The translations under genes and the position numbers were made by a program. A DNA stretch of 51,540 nt from an uncultured Saprospiraceae bacterium (GTDB taxonomy: Bacteria; Bacteroidota; Bacteroidia; Chitinophagales; Saprospiraceae), in assembly GCA_937934275.1 (NCBI GenBank), contig CALHAM010000074.1:1-51540 (forward strand), given 5' to 3'. The notes beneath the pieces were generated by a model. The model worked only from the letters and a program-made list of their open reading frames with translations. It ran no database searches and was not told where the DNA came from. Positions 1 to 8,136 of this stretch are shown piece after piece. Each line of letters begins with the position of its first letter. The first letter of the stretch is position 1.

Positions 1-69
1 GGCTTGGGCTTAGAAGGGTATGCCCTGGCCATTGAGTACTTGCTGCACCTGTCTGAGCGCAAAGACTAA
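1..69 (+). CDS. C-terminal end of an unidentified protein (cut by window edge)
   Basis: The first 69 bases are an open frame ending in TAA at 67-69 that encodes 22 residues, finishing LLHLSERKD. The gene starts before the window. It lies about 150 bases upstream of the fatty-acid oxidation gene on the same strand, so it could share its function or regulate it. The visible tail is too short to assign a family. Confidence 0.5.
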   Translation, partial: GLGLEGYALAIEYLLHLSERKD

Positions 70-218
70 TTTTTAGACCAAACGCCACGTGCTTCGTTCA
101 GCAGTTTGCGGGTCGGTGTAGGGCATATCCATGCTCTTGCCCTACCTTAGCGCGGCGAAAGTTCGCCACTTCCTTTTTTGCTCACCGTTTCTGCTGTTTA
201 GAAACTTCCTTGTTTCGC

Positions 219-2618
219 ATGTTGGTTAAACACATTCAGAAAGTTGCCGTGCTTGGCTCTGGTCTTATGGGCACGGGCATTGCGGCCCACTTGGCGGGCT
301 GTGGTTTTGAAGTACTCATGCTTGATATTTTGCCGCCCGACCTTTCGGAAAGCGAGGCTCAAAAGCCCGAGGCGCGCAACCGAATCGCTCAGCAGGCACT
401 TCAAAATGCGTTGAAAGCTAAGCTTAATCCGTTTTACGACCCCAAATTCGCTAGCCGCATTGCGGTCGGGAACTTCGAGGATGACTTTCCCAAAATCAAA
501 GACTGCGACTGGGTGGTCGAAGTCGTGGTGGAACGCTTAGATATTAAGCGTCAAATCTTCGAAGAGGTAGAGAAATACCGCGCGCCCGGCTCATTGGTGA
601 GTTCCAATACTTCAGGTATCCCTATCCACCTCATGACGGAAGGGCGCAGCGAGGATTTCAAAAAACACTTTCTCGGTACGCACTTTTTCAATCCTGTGCG
701 CTATATGCGGTTGCTGGAGATCATCCCCACAGCAGATACCGACCCAGCGGTTACCGCATTTTTCATGCATTTTGGCGACGTGTTTTTGGGCAAACAAACG
801 GTGCTTTGCAAAGACACGCCTGCTTTCATTGCCAACCGCATTGGTGTCTTCTCCATGGCCAAGGTGTTTCAGCTCACCTACGAACTCGGTCTGGACATCG
901 CCACTGTCGATGCGCTCACTGGCCTGGCCATTGGTCGCCCTAAAACGGGCACCTTTCGACTAGCAGACTTGGTGGGCATGGACACCGCTGTGCACGTCAT
1001 CGGTGGTCTGCGCCAAAACTGCCCCGACGACGAACAAGTGCAAGCCTTCCAAATGCCGCCGTTTTTGCAATTTTTAGTGGAAAACAAGTTTTTCGGCGAC
1101 AAATCGGGCAAAGGCTTTTACCAAAAGACCGACCAAAAGGATGATAAGGGTCGCTCCGTAGTGCTGGCGCTCAACTTACGGACGCTCGAATACGCACCTT
1201 CGCAGAAGGCCAATCTGCCCGTCCTGGACGCGCTCAAGCAAATAGACGAGCTGCCGCGCCGTATGAAGGCCATTTTCAAAGCCGATGACCCGGGCGCCGA
1301 GCTGCTTCAGCGCTACTTCTTAAGTTTGTTTGCCTACGCCTCTAAGCGCGTGCCGGAAATTAGCGACACCCTCTACGCCATTGACGACGCGCTGCGCGCC
1401 GGCTTTGCCTGGGAAAAAGGCCCTTTCGAATACTGGGACATGGTTGGAGTAGCCGAAGGAGCGGCAGTAGCCGAAACCCGAGGTGAAACAATTGCCCCCT
1501 GGGTAAAAGAAATGTTGGCTGCTGGCCATGAGCAGTTTTACAAGATGGAAAGCGGTAAGCGCTTTTGCTACAACCCACTGACAAAGACCTATGAGCCGCT
1601 TCCCGGTGGCGAAGCGTTTATCGTACTCGACGCTTACCGAAACCAAAAGCCCGTATTCCACAACGCTGAGTGCACTTTGCACGATATTGGCGACGGTGTG
1701 CTGTGTTTGGAGTTTCACTCCAAGATGAACGCCATCGGCGAGGGCATTCTTCGCGGCCTGCAGGAGAGCATCCGCATTGCAGAGGAAGAGGGCTGGCATG
1801 GCCTCGTTATTGGCAACAACGCTCAGAACTTCAGCGTCGGCGCCAACTTGATGATGATTGCCATGATGGCCTACCAGCAGGAATGGGAGGAGCTAAACAT
1901 GGCCGTACACTTCTTTCAGCAGACCTCCATGCGCCTGCGTTACAGTAAGGTTCCAGTCGTCATGGCTACACAGGGCTACGTCTTTGGCGGCGGCTGTGAG
2001 TTTGCCATGCACTGCGATGCTGTAGAGGCGGCGGCCGAAAGCTACATAGGCCTCGTCGAAGTAGGGGTGGGCCTGCTGCCCGGCGGTGGTGGGACGAAGG
2101 AATTTGCCGTACGCGCCTCTGATACCTACAGCCGGGAGGGCGACGTGCAAATACCGACGCTGATCGAAAAGTTCAAAACCATTGCGACCGGCCAAGTAGC
2201 CACCTCAGCCTTTCAGGCCTTCTCATACGGCTACCTGCTGCCGCAGAAAGACCGCGTCGTGCTCAACACCGCCCGCAACATCGGCGCAGCAAAGAAGCGC
2301 GTGCTCGAAATGGCGGATGACTACGTAGCGCCTCTGCCGCGAAAGGATGTGTACGTACTGGGCCGCACGGGCTTGGGAGCGCTCTACGTTGCCGCACACT
2401 CGCTCTATTTGGGCCATTATGCTACAGAACACGACATCAAAATCGCTCGCAAGATCGCTTGGGTACTCTGTGGCGGCGACTTGACTGGGCCGCAAAACGT
2501 CTCGGAACAATACCTGCTCGACCTTGAGCGCGAGGCCTTCTTGAGCCTGTGTGGCGAGCCAAAAACGTTGGCTCGCATTCAGCACATGCTCGAAAACGGC
2601 AAGCCGCTGCGCAACTGA
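219..2618 (+). CDS. fadN: 3-hydroxyacyl-CoA dehydrogenase / enoyl-CoA hydratase fusion (FadN type)
   Basis: Bifunctional beta-oxidation enzyme of about 799 residues: hydration of trans-2-enoyl-CoA and NAD-dependent oxidation of 3-hydroxyacyl-CoA. The N-terminus is a Rossmann fold (VAVLGSGLMGTGIAAHLA, residues about 9-26), followed by the 3HCDH C-terminal domain (NRIGVF, then the KTGTFRLADLVGMD region). The crotonase domain fills the C-terminal third, with an NFSVGANL oxyanion-hole-like segment and GYVFGGGCEFAMHCD. The dehydrogenase-first order and the length match Bacillus FadN, not E. coli FadB/FadJ, which put the hydratase first. ATG at 219 is preferred; an in-frame TTG at 210 would add three residues. 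No thiolase or acyl-CoA dehydrogenase gene follows, because the next gene is convergent only 6 bases away. Confidence 0.9.
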   Translation: MLVKHIQKVAVLGSGLMGTGIAAHLAGCGFEVLMLDILPPDLSESEAQKPEARNRIAQQALQNALKAKLNPFYDPKFASRIAVGNFEDDFPKIKDCDWVVEVVVERLDIKRQIFEEVEKYRAPGSLVSSNTSGIPIHLMTEGRSEDFKKHFLGTHFFNPVRYMRLLEIIPTADTDPAVTAFFMHFGDVFLGKQTVLCKDTPAFIANRIGVFSMAKVFQLTYELGLDIATVDALTGLAIGRPKTGTFRLADLVGMDTAVHVIGGLRQNCPDDEQVQAFQMPPFLQFLVENKFFGDKSGKGFYQKTDQKDDKGRSVVLALNLRTLEYAPSQKANLPVLDALKQIDELPRRMKAIFKADDPGAELLQRYFLSLFAYASKRVPEISDTLYAIDDALRAGFAWEKGPFEYWDMVGVAEGAAVAETRGETIAPWVKEMLAAGHEQFYKMESGKRFCYNPLTKTYEPLPGGEAFIVLDAYRNQKPVFHNAECTLHDIGDGVLCLEFHSKMNAIGEGILRGLQESIRIAEEEGWHGLVIGNNAQNFSVGANLMMIAMMAYQQEWEELNMAVHFFQQTSMRLRYSKVPVVMATQGYVFGGGCEFAMHCDAVEAAAESYIGLVEVGVGLLPGGGGTKEFAVRASDTYSREGDVQIPTLIEKFKTIATGQVATSAFQAFSYGYLLPQKDRVVLNTARNIGAAKKRVLEMADDYVAPLPRKDVYVLGRTGLGALYVAAHSLYLGHYATEHDIKIARKIAWVLCGGDLTGPQNVSEQYLLDLEREAFLSLCGEPKTLARIQHMLENGKPLRN

Positions 2619-2624
2619 GCCAGC

Positions 2625-3134
2625 TCACTGGCAGTTTTGCTGGGTAGCAGTTATCAGCTTGCGCGAAAATTCTAAGTAAGGTCGAATGGCCCCGTTTTCC
2701 GGCGCCCGAGCGCTTTCGGCCAGATGCGTCTCTACCTCCTTGAGGTGCCCTGCACACAAGAGGCGCTCATAGTTGAAAAGGTGGGCGTCGCGGAAATGTT
2801 CGAAGGCGGCCAAAACCTCCGATTTGGGCTGAAAAAAATACGCGTAAGCGACGCATAAAAGCAGGGCGCTTACAAAACCAGAAAGACCCGATAGTGTCAG
2901 CATTTTTAAACCGAAGCCTCCTTTTTGTACACGCAGGCGCTCGTAATCTTGTTGAATGCGGTGCCGGTCTTCGCGCAGCTGGCGCACCAGCTGGCGTTCG
3001 GCAAACAGATCGTCGGCGTAGCGCTGCCGAAGCGCGTTCAATTGCTCTCGATTTTTTTGCTCTGCCAACTCTAAGGCGGCCACCGTTTTTCTTAATTCCG
3101 ATATTTGGGCCAAGAGGTCCGAATATGATTGCAT
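2625..3134 (-). CDS. Coiled-coil protein with one membrane segment, function unknown
   Basis: Protein of 169 residues starting MQSYSDLLAQ. Residues about 5-70 are rich in L, E, R and Q in a heptad-like pattern (ELRKTVAALELAEQKNREQL), which predicts a coiled coil. A single hydrophobic segment follows at about 80-100 (SGLSGFVSALLLCVAYAYFF), then about 70 residues presumably on the other side of the membrane. I do not recognise a family. An upstream in-frame start at 3254 would run through the divergent bshB1 gene, so the ATG at 3134 is preferred; a TATTTTTG box lies just upstream at 3158-3165. The gene converges on fadN with 6 bases between stops. Confidence 0.7.
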   Translation of the reverse strand: MQSYSDLLAQISELRKTVAALELAEQKNREQLNALRQRYADDLFAERQLVRQLREDRHRIQQDYERLRVQKGGFGLKMLTLSGLSGFVSALLLCVAYAYFFQPKSEVLAAFEHFRDAHLFNYERLLCAGHLKEVETHLAESARAPENGAIRPYLEFSRKLITATQQNCQ

Positions 3135-3157
3135 AGTAGAGTCTGTTTTTTCTCCAA

Positions 3158-3165
3158 CAAAAATA
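3158..3165 (-). promoter_or_regulatory. Putative -7 box (TATTTTTG) for the coiled-coil gene
   Basis: On the minus strand this matches the Bacteroidota -7 consensus TAnnTTTG and lies 23 bases upstream of the ATG at 3134. The divergent gap to bshB1 is only 34 bases, so promoter elements of the two genes must overlap each other or the opposite coding region. Confidence 0.45.
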
Positions 3166-3168
3166 CCT

Positions 3169-3894
3169 ATGCTCGTTGACATTTTAGCCATTGGCGCGCA
3201 TCCTGACGACGTAGAGTTGAGCGCTTGTGGAACGCTGCTGCGCCATGCCGACAAAGGCTACACTTTCGGCCTGCTCGACCTCACGCGCGGCGAACTGGGT
3301 TCGCGCGGCTCCGCCGAACTACGCACTCAAGAAGCCCACACAGCGGCACAACTCTTGGGCGCAGCCTTTCGCACACAGCTCGATCTGCCCGATGGTTTTT
3401 TCGACTATTCACGCGAAAATCTGCTTGCCGTCATCCGCCTCATTCGGCGACATCGTCCTCGCATAGTGCTTTGCAACGCTCCTAACGACCGACACCCCGA
3501 CCACGGTAAGGCAGCCCGGCTGGCCGCTGATGCCTGCTTCTATGCGGGCCTGCTCAAAATCGAAACGTCCGATGAGTGCGGCACCCCCCAGCAGCCTTGG
3601 CGCCCAGAATCGGTGTTTCACTACATCCAAGATCGCCATCTAGCGCCTCACTTCATCGTGGATATTACCCCCTATTTCGAGCGCAAAATGCAGGCTATAC
3701 TCGCCTTTCGCTCCCAATTCTACAATCCCGATGCTCCCGACGAAGGCCCTCAAACGCCTATTTCGAGCAAGGACTTTCTTGACTTCATGGAGGCCAAGGC
3801 GCGCGTCTTTGGTCGCTCCGCCCAAGTGCGCTATGCCGAAGGCTTCATCGCCGCGCGCATTCCAGCCGTTAGCGATTTGTTTGCGCTGCACTAG
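3169..3894 (+). CDS. bshB1: Bacillithiol biosynthesis deacetylase BshB1
   Basis: PIG-L/LmbE family zinc deacetylase of 241 residues. It removes the acetyl group from GlcNAc-malate to give GlcN-malate, the second step of bacillithiol synthesis, in the cytoplasm. The zinc/catalytic motif AHPDD is at residues 10-14 and the second motif NDRHPDHGKA at about 106-115; the DLTRGELGSRG segment is typical of the BshB1 branch. Length fits the family (about 235-240). It is divergently transcribed from the coiled-coil gene. The first enzyme of the pathway, BshA, is encoded 26 kb away at 29425-30567, so the pathway is split in this genome. No BshC was seen in the window. Confidence 0.93.
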   Translation: MLVDILAIGAHPDDVELSACGTLLRHADKGYTFGLLDLTRGELGSRGSAELRTQEAHTAAQLLGAAFRTQLDLPDGFFDYSRENLLAVIRLIRRHRPRIVLCNAPNDRHPDHGKAARLAADACFYAGLLKIETSDECGTPQQPWRPESVFHYIQDRHLAPHFIVDITPYFERKMQAILAFRSQFYNPDAPDEGPQTPISSKDFLDFMEAKARVFGRSAQVRYAEGFIAARIPAVSDLFALH

Positions 3895-4015
3895 CCGCCC
3901 AATACCGCTGCTCAGAACGACTCGATGCGCTGCGGCGAGGGCGGAGGCTTTCACTCCATTTAGGTGTTGCCAAGAATTGAGCACATCCCCTGCCGACAGC
4001 TCGCGCGCTTGGGCG

Positions 4016-4882
4016 TTAAAAGATCGTTAGGTCGAGGATGGTGAGCAAGCCAAAAACCACGCTAGCCACGCCGTTGGTTGTAAAGAAAGCCATGTTCACC
4101 CGACTGAGGTCGTCGGGCCTTACCAAGCGGTGTTGGTAAATAAGCATGGCCAAAAAGACGGCTGTGCCCAACCACGACAGCCAGTGCGCTTGGGGTAGGC
4201 GGCTGTGCATCAGCCCGCCAGCCATTACCACGAAAGCTGCCGCTCCCAAGTGGAGCCATTCCGAAAGGTGCAAGGCCCGCGCCTTACCCATGCGAGCAGG
4301 TATGGAAAACAGGCGATTTTCTCGATCGAATTCCTCATCCTGTAGCGCATAGATGATATCGAAGCCCGCCGTCCAGAGCAAAACAGCCATGCCGTAAAAA
4401 ATAGATATCCATCCAAAACGCCCGGTGGCGGCCAAATAAGCACCTACTGGGGCCAAGGCTAGGCCTAAACCCAAAATGAGATGGCACAGCGAAGTAAAGC
4501 GCTTCGTATAGCTATAACCCAACACAACGGCCAGTGCTACCGGCGATAAAAGAAAGCACAGGGTATTGATAAAGTAAGTCGTAGCCATGAACAGCGCGCT
4601 GGCCAACACCACGAAACGCAGCGCCGCCTGCGGCGAAAGGATACCCGCCGGGATTTCGCGCATCTGTGTGCGCGGGTTGAGCGCATCTACATCGCGATCG
4701 AGCCAACGATTGAACGCCATAGCCGCGCTGCGCGCAAACACCATGCACAAGATGACCAACCCCAAAAGCCTCCAACTCAAGCCCTCGCCGCTCTCAGCAG
4801 CACCAACAAAGAAGCCTACCAAGGCAAAAGGCAGGGCAAAGAGCGTATGGCTGAATTTAATGAGCGATAAATAATGCTTCAT
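4016..4882 (-). CDS. mqnP: UbiA-family polyprenyltransferase, MqnP-like (menaquinone)
   Basis: Integral membrane prenyltransferase of 288 residues that attaches a polyprenyl chain to an aromatic quinone precursor. The two Asp-rich motifs are visible: NRWLDRDVDALNPRT at about 58-72 and DIIYALQDEEFDRE at about 175-188. Roughly eight hydrophobic segments follow the MKHYLSLIKFSHTLFALPFA start. It resembles the UbiA subfamily common in Bacteroidota and assigned to the futalosine menaquinone route (MqnP) more than MenA. The ATG at 4882 is chosen because homologous proteins begin with this short polar stretch; the longer frame to 4924 adds 14 unlikely residues. It is divergent from fabH. The exact substrate is inferred from family, not seen. 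Confidence 0.8.
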   Translation of the reverse strand: MKHYLSLIKFSHTLFALPFALVGFFVGAAESGEGLSWRLLGLVILCMVFARSAAMAFNRWLDRDVDALNPRTQMREIPAGILSPQAALRFVVLASALFMATTYFINTLCFLLSPVALAVVLGYSYTKRFTSLCHLILGLGLALAPVGAYLAATGRFGWISIFYGMAVLLWTAGFDIIYALQDEEFDRENRLFSIPARMGKARALHLSEWLHLGAAAFVVMAGGLMHSRLPQAHWLSWLGTAVFLAMLIYQHRLVRPDDLSRVNMAFFTTNGVASVVFGLLTILDLTIF

Positions 4883-4889
4883 TTGCCTG

Positions 4890-4897
4890 CAAAAATA
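4890..4897 (-). promoter_or_regulatory. Putative -7 box (TATTTTTG) very close to the mqnP start
   Basis: Minus-strand TATTTTTG matches TAnnTTTG and ends only 7 bases before the ATG at 4882, which would make the transcript leaderless or nearly so. Proposed from the motif alone. Confidence 0.4.
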
Positions 4898-4913
4898 CGC
4901 TTGCTCCCTTCTA

Positions 4914-4942
4914 TTGGCTGCCAATCTTTACCAATACCTTTG
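4914..4942 (+). promoter_or_regulatory. Putative fabH promoter (TTG-N18-TACCTTTG)
   Basis: TTG at 4914-4916 and TACCTTTG at 4935-4942, 18 bases apart, resemble the Bacteroidota -33/-7 pair. The ATG of fabH follows 24 bases after the -7 box. Confidence 0.5.
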
Positions 4943-4966
4943 CGTCAATTTTAACACATACTTAAT

Positions 4967-5959
4967 ATGCCAAACAAATTGCGAGCCGCCATTACAGGCG
5001 TCAACGGCTGGGTACCGGAAGACCGGCTGACTAACGCCGACTTAGAAAAAATGGTGGACACTTCCGACGAATGGATCACTACCCGCACTGGCATCAAGGA
5101 GCGCCGCATTTTGCGCACTCCGGGTTGGGCCACCAGCGATATGGGGGCTGAAGCCGTACGAGGCCTAATGGCTAAAACAGGCCTCGCTCCCGGAGAAATT
5201 GACCTGCTCATTGTCGCTACGGTGACGGCTGACATGGTCTTTCCCGACACGGCCAACACGATATGCGATAAAGTTGGCGCCAAAAACGCCTTCGGTTTCG
5301 ATATCAACGCAGCCTGCTCGGGCTTCCTCTACGCCCTAGTCACCGGTGCCCAGTTTATCGTCTCCGGCGCCTACGAAAAAGTTGTCGTGGTAGGAGCCGA
5401 TATGATGTCTTCCATCACCGACTACACCGACCGCAACACCTGTGTCCTTTTTGGCGATGCTGCCGGCGCTGTGCTGCTGGAAGGGCGCCGCGACGGAACG
5501 GGTATCCAGGACTTCATCTTGCGAGGCGACGGCGCTGGGCGCGAATTCCTGCATATGAAAGCCGGTGGTTCACTGCGCCCACCCTCTGCTGAAACCATCG
5601 CCCGTCGCGAACACTATGTTTATCAGGAGGGCAAGCGCGTTTTCAAATTCGCCGTTGAAGGGATGGTCAGCACTGCCCAAGAAGTACTTCGCCGCAACCA
5701 CAAAACCGTGGGCGAAGTGGACTGGGTCGTTCCTCACCAAGCCAACATGCGCATCATTACTTCCGTAGCCGAACACTTAGGAATACCCATGGAAAGGGTG
5801 ATGGTCAATATCCACAAATACGGCAACACCACTGCCGCTACTATTCCATTGTGCTTGTGGGAATACGAAGAGCGCTTGAAAAAAGGCGACAACCTCATCC
5901 TGAGCGCCTTTGGCGGAGGCTTTACGTGGGGATCTGTCTACGTCAAGTGGGCCTATTGA
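4967..5959 (+). CDS. fabH: Beta-ketoacyl-ACP synthase III
   Basis: Condenses an acyl-CoA primer with malonyl-ACP to start fatty-acid synthesis. All three catalytic residues are in place: Cys117 in INAACSGFLYAL, His257 in VVPHQANMRI and Asn287 in NIHKYGNTTAATIP. Length (330) is typical. The start MPNKLRAAITG fits the usual short N-terminus. It is divergent from mqnP with an 84-base gap and a good promoter candidate. Bacteroidota often carry several fabH copies, so this need not be the only one. Confidence 0.95.
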   Translation: MPNKLRAAITGVNGWVPEDRLTNADLEKMVDTSDEWITTRTGIKERRILRTPGWATSDMGAEAVRGLMAKTGLAPGEIDLLIVATVTADMVFPDTANTICDKVGAKNAFGFDINAACSGFLYALVTGAQFIVSGAYEKVVVVGADMMSSITDYTDRNTCVLFGDAAGAVLLEGRRDGTGIQDFILRGDGAGREFLHMKAGGSLRPPSAETIARREHYVYQEGKRVFKFAVEGMVSTAQEVLRRNHKTVGEVDWVVPHQANMRIITSVAEHLGIPMERVMVNIHKYGNTTAATIPLCLWEYEERLKKGDNLILSAFGGGFTWGSVYVKWAY

Positions 5960-6037
5960 AACGGCAAGTAACAAAAAGAGCCATACGCGACGCGATAGTG
6001 GTACACATTTCGTTCTAAAGGCATAGACTTTCAAGGA

Positions 6038-6694
6038 ATGAAAAACGCATCTTTTTTTTCACTGGATAAATTGGGCACGTTAGGGCTATTTCTGACGGCC
6101 CTCCTATCGCCCTGTTGTTTTCCGCTCTTTGCTGTGATAGCCTCGGCTTTAGGGCTGGGCAGTTTTGAGCTGTTGGGCGGCTGGACGATGTGGATTTTTC
6201 AGGGGATGGTGGCGCTAAGTGTCGCCGGTTTGGCGCTGGCCTATCGGAAACACCGTTTTATTTACCCTTTGGCCTTGGCTGTGGTTAGCGGAGTGCTCAT
6301 CTTATATGGCTATCATGTGGATGAGAGCGAATATTGGAGGTATTTCTTGTACGCTGGAATGGCGGGCCTGCTGGGCGCTACAGGATGGAATCACTACCAC
6401 AGTCGTCGGGCAGCGCTTTGCGCTTGCGATGCTTGCAGCTCTGAAGCGGCCGGAAAGATGCATTTGACTGAGCCGGCAGCGAAAGCCGAAGTTTCTGAAA
6501 CATACAACTCTACTATCAACTGCCCTAAATGCGGCTATGCTCAGACGGAGGTGATGCCAACCGACGCCTGCCTTTTTTTTTACGAATGCACCTCTTGCCA
6601 CGCGGTGCTGAGGCCGCTTCCGGGCGATTGCTGCGTATTTTGCAGCTTTGGCACAGTCAAATGCCCACCCGTAACGGCCGCTAAAGTTCGATAG
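6038..6694 (+). CDS. MerC-like membrane domain fused to a GDCCVxC cysteine domain
   Basis: Protein of 218 residues. Residues 1-120 form four hydrophobic helices with an SPCCFPLFA motif at 24-32, as in MerC-type mercury transporters. A linker with several Cys and His residues follows. Residues about 160-210 form a separate soluble domain: CPKCG at 162-166, ECTSCH at 183-188, and the signature GDCCVFCSFGTVKCPP at 196-211, which is the GDCCVxC family also known in selenoprotein form. Here all positions are Cys codons, so no selenocysteine is needed. A role in metal (Hg or other soft metal) transport and thiol handling is likely but not proven. The 3' end overlaps the convergent nuclease gene by 14 bases. 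Confidence 0.78.
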   Translation: MKNASFFSLDKLGTLGLFLTALLSPCCFPLFAVIASALGLGSFELLGGWTMWIFQGMVALSVAGLALAYRKHRFIYPLALAVVSGVLILYGYHVDESEYWRYFLYAGMAGLLGATGWNHYHSRRAALCACDACSSEAAGKMHLTEPAAKAEVSETYNSTINCPKCGYAQTEVMPTDACLFFYECTSCHAVLRPLPGDCCVFCSFGTVKCPPVTAAKVR

Positions 6695-8072
6695 GCAAGA
6701 TGCGCACTGCACTTTTATGCTGGTCCAAATAATTGCGGATAATGCGCGCCGCATCGGGGTCTTTTAGGGGTGCTTGTGTGGTATCCAGTACTTGATGAAG
6801 CGGTAGCATGTCCTCCACAGAGCAATAAACATAGCCGGCAAAGTTGCCCTCCTGTACTACGACCAACGCCTGCTCGTCAGGAGTGCGCCCCGGTTCTACG
6901 AGGATGAAGCTGCCCGATAACCTGCGCGATAGGGCGGAGATGGCTTGCTCGACCCGCTCGTTGTAGGCCTCAGGTGGCTCCTCACCTACGCATGCACCGG
7001 CACAGCGGTGCAAAGTGTAGTGAAAACACGCGCCGGTAGTCTCCTCCAGATGACAGAGTTTATGGCACAGATCGAAGCGGCGAGCAGTGCTTTGCAACCA
7101 CTTGCGCGCATTTGACAGACGAGGCAGCTCGGCAATGCGCTCTAAGGCTGAGCGCGAGCGCTGTGGCAAGCGCCCCACCGACAGGCAGCGATAGCCGCGC
7201 TCATCGGTGTAGGCGTAGATCGCTGCATTGAACTCGCGCGTGCGCAAGGCCCGATTGATGCGCGGCTGTAGGCGCTTAATTTCAGCGCTTTCCAACAACA
7301 ACGCCACCAGCTCACTACCCGTTACCTCGTAGCTAAAGTCTGCCACTCCCGCACGCAGCTTTTCGCCTTTAGGAGAAGTATCGGCAAAGTGCTCGAATAG
7401 GCGCTTTCGAATGTCTTTGCTCTTGCCCACATACAGCACGTGGCCGTGGGCGTCGTGTAAGTAGTAAACGCCACAGGCCTCCGGGGCTTCCTGCAGACGC
7501 TCTAATGTGATACCCTCGGGCAGGCGTGAGGCCTGTACGCCGTACTGGAGCAGCGCCTGAAGGTTTTGCTGGCCGTTTTGGGCGGCCAAAATGCGCTCTA
7601 AAAGTTGAGCCGTGGCCAGCGCGTCGTCCAATGCCCGATGCGCACGCTCTGAGCCGATACCAAAATGGGCGCGCAAGTAGTCTAGGCTGTAGCTAGGCAG
7701 CCCGGGAAATACTTTGCGCGCCAGCCGCACAGTACACAGCCGCTGGCGACAGCTGAATGCGTAGCCTAAGCGCGCAAACTCCTCCTTGAGGAAGCCGTAG
7801 TCGAACGATACGTTGTGTGCCACAAAGACGGCTTCGCGCGTCATTTCTACCAGGCGTCGGGCCACCTCAAAAAAACGCGGCGCTTTGGCCACCATTTCAT
7901 CAGTGATGCCTGTAATGCACGTGATGTTCCACGGAATGCTGCGCTCCGGATAAAGCAGCGTCGAGAAAGTCTCTACCACTCGCTGCCCATCGTGCAATAC
8001 AACGGCTACTTCGATCACGCGCTCGTAGCGGGCCGAACCGCCAGTGGTTTCCACATCGACAATAGCATACAT
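6681..8072 (-). CDS. DEDDh exonuclease fused to a GIY-YIG (UvrC N-terminal/Cho-like) nuclease
   Basis: Protein of 463 residues. The N-terminus is a DnaQ-like 3'-5' exonuclease: DVETTGG at about 6-12 (ExoI), HNVSFDYGFL (ExoII) and HRALDDALAT (ExoIII, with catalytic His and Asp). From about residue 200 there is a GIY-YIG endonuclease domain (CGVYYLHDAHGHVLYVGKS followed by KRLFEHF), as in UvrC and Cho, and a C-terminal region with conserved Cys/His residues (CHLEETTGACFHY). This architecture is known in Bacteroidota and Actinobacteria and is usually annotated as exonuclease domain-containing protein; a DNA repair or proofreading role is inferred. ATG at 8072 is preferred over TTG at 8081 because DVETTG then sits at the usual distance from the N-terminus. 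Confidence 0.85.
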   Translation of the reverse strand: MYAIVDVETTGGSARYERVIEVAVVLHDGQRVVETFSTLLYPERSIPWNITCITGITDEMVAKAPRFFEVARRLVEMTREAVFVAHNVSFDYGFLKEEFARLGYAFSCRQRLCTVRLARKVFPGLPSYSLDYLRAHFGIGSERAHRALDDALATAQLLERILAAQNGQQNLQALLQYGVQASRLPEGITLERLQEAPEACGVYYLHDAHGHVLYVGKSKDIRKRLFEHFADTSPKGEKLRAGVADFSYEVTGSELVALLLESAEIKRLQPRINRALRTREFNAAIYAYTDERGYRCLSVGRLPQRSRSALERIAELPRLSNARKWLQSTARRFDLCHKLCHLEETTGACFHYTLHRCAGACVGEEPPEAYNERVEQAISALSRRLSGSFILVEPGRTPDEQALVVVQEGNFAGYVYCSVEDMLPLHQVLDTTQAPLKDPDAARIIRNYLDQHKSAVRILPIEL

Positions 8073-8136
8073 CGGCAGCAAAACTATGGCGCAGGCTCGG
8101 TGTGGGCCACCCTAAAAAAGAGACGGGTTTGAGGCC

